Origin: Bolinopsis microptera
Lineage: Eukaryota; Ctenophora; Tentaculata; Lobata; Bolinopsidae
Direction of reading: 5' to 3'
Length of the DNA stretch: 64,000 nt
Assembly (NCBI RefSeq): GCF_026151205.1
Contig: NC_087083.1
Span: forward strand, 4,008,460 to 4,072,459
The DNA is not shown here. More notes on this DNA, generated by a model. That model did not search any database. It was not told the DNA's origin and saw only the letters and a program-made list of their open reading frames with translations. The first letter of the stretch is position 1.

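Overview
The window is animal nuclear DNA. It has a spliced gene with GT-AG introns for the autophagy protein ATG2, non-LTR and LTR retrotransposons, a Polinton/Maverick with long terminal inverted repeats, TTAGGG-type internal repeats and very abundant minisatellites. Nothing points to a bacterium or phage. The protein similarity fits an invertebrate metazoan; I cannot name the species.

The main gene is ATG2 on the minus strand. By reading the minus strand against what I know of the ATG2 family I could place 24 consecutive coding exons, from 63424 down to the stop codon near 3413-3549, and their splice phases agree from one to the next. They encode about 1,109 residues, the C-terminal part of the lipid-transfer protein. 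The N-terminal third or more lies beyond position 64000. Almost every large intron is inflated by a tandem array, and every array that touches a coding exon has copied the edge of that exon together with its splice site into each repeat unit.

Layout: 1-3412 downstream flank with a 40-bp minisatellite, two MITE-like elements and a ~185-bp repeat. 3413-13560 ATG2 exons 10-24 with arrays. 13561-25110 a 48-bp array carrying exon 10's 3' splice site, broken by two insertions: a LINE fragment that itself holds a full-length LINE, and a 5'-truncated second LINE. 25330-27777 exons 5-9. 27899-32263 a DNA element with poly-G ends and a huge polypurine core. 32290-32580 exons 3-4. 33262-42848 about 171 copies of a 56-bp repeat. 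42849-42955 exon 2. 43753-63300 a 19.5-kb Polinton with a 6-bp target duplication, inserted beside the 5' splice site of exon 1 (63315-63424). 63489-64000 another exon-edge array.

Inside the Polinton sits a young 9.0-kb LTR element (44278-53300). Its 709-bp LTRs appear to differ by a single base and it has a 4-bp target duplication, yet it has no recognisable gag or pol. It carries a charged repeat ORF, a glycoprotein-like ORF, a signal-peptide/furin-site/fusion-peptide/transmembrane Env-like protein, and two F-box genes. The first F-box frame follows the Env stop codon in frame, in a UGA-CUA context, with no initiator ATG of its own. This pol-less, Env plus F-box element and the exon-edge minisatellites are the two most unusual things in the window.

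The Polinton remainder (53301-62897) is a mosaic of broken genes: protein-primed DNA polymerase B pieces, a zinc-ribbon gene with two introns, and two unrecognised gene families, partly fused and present in two ~2.9-kb tandem copies.
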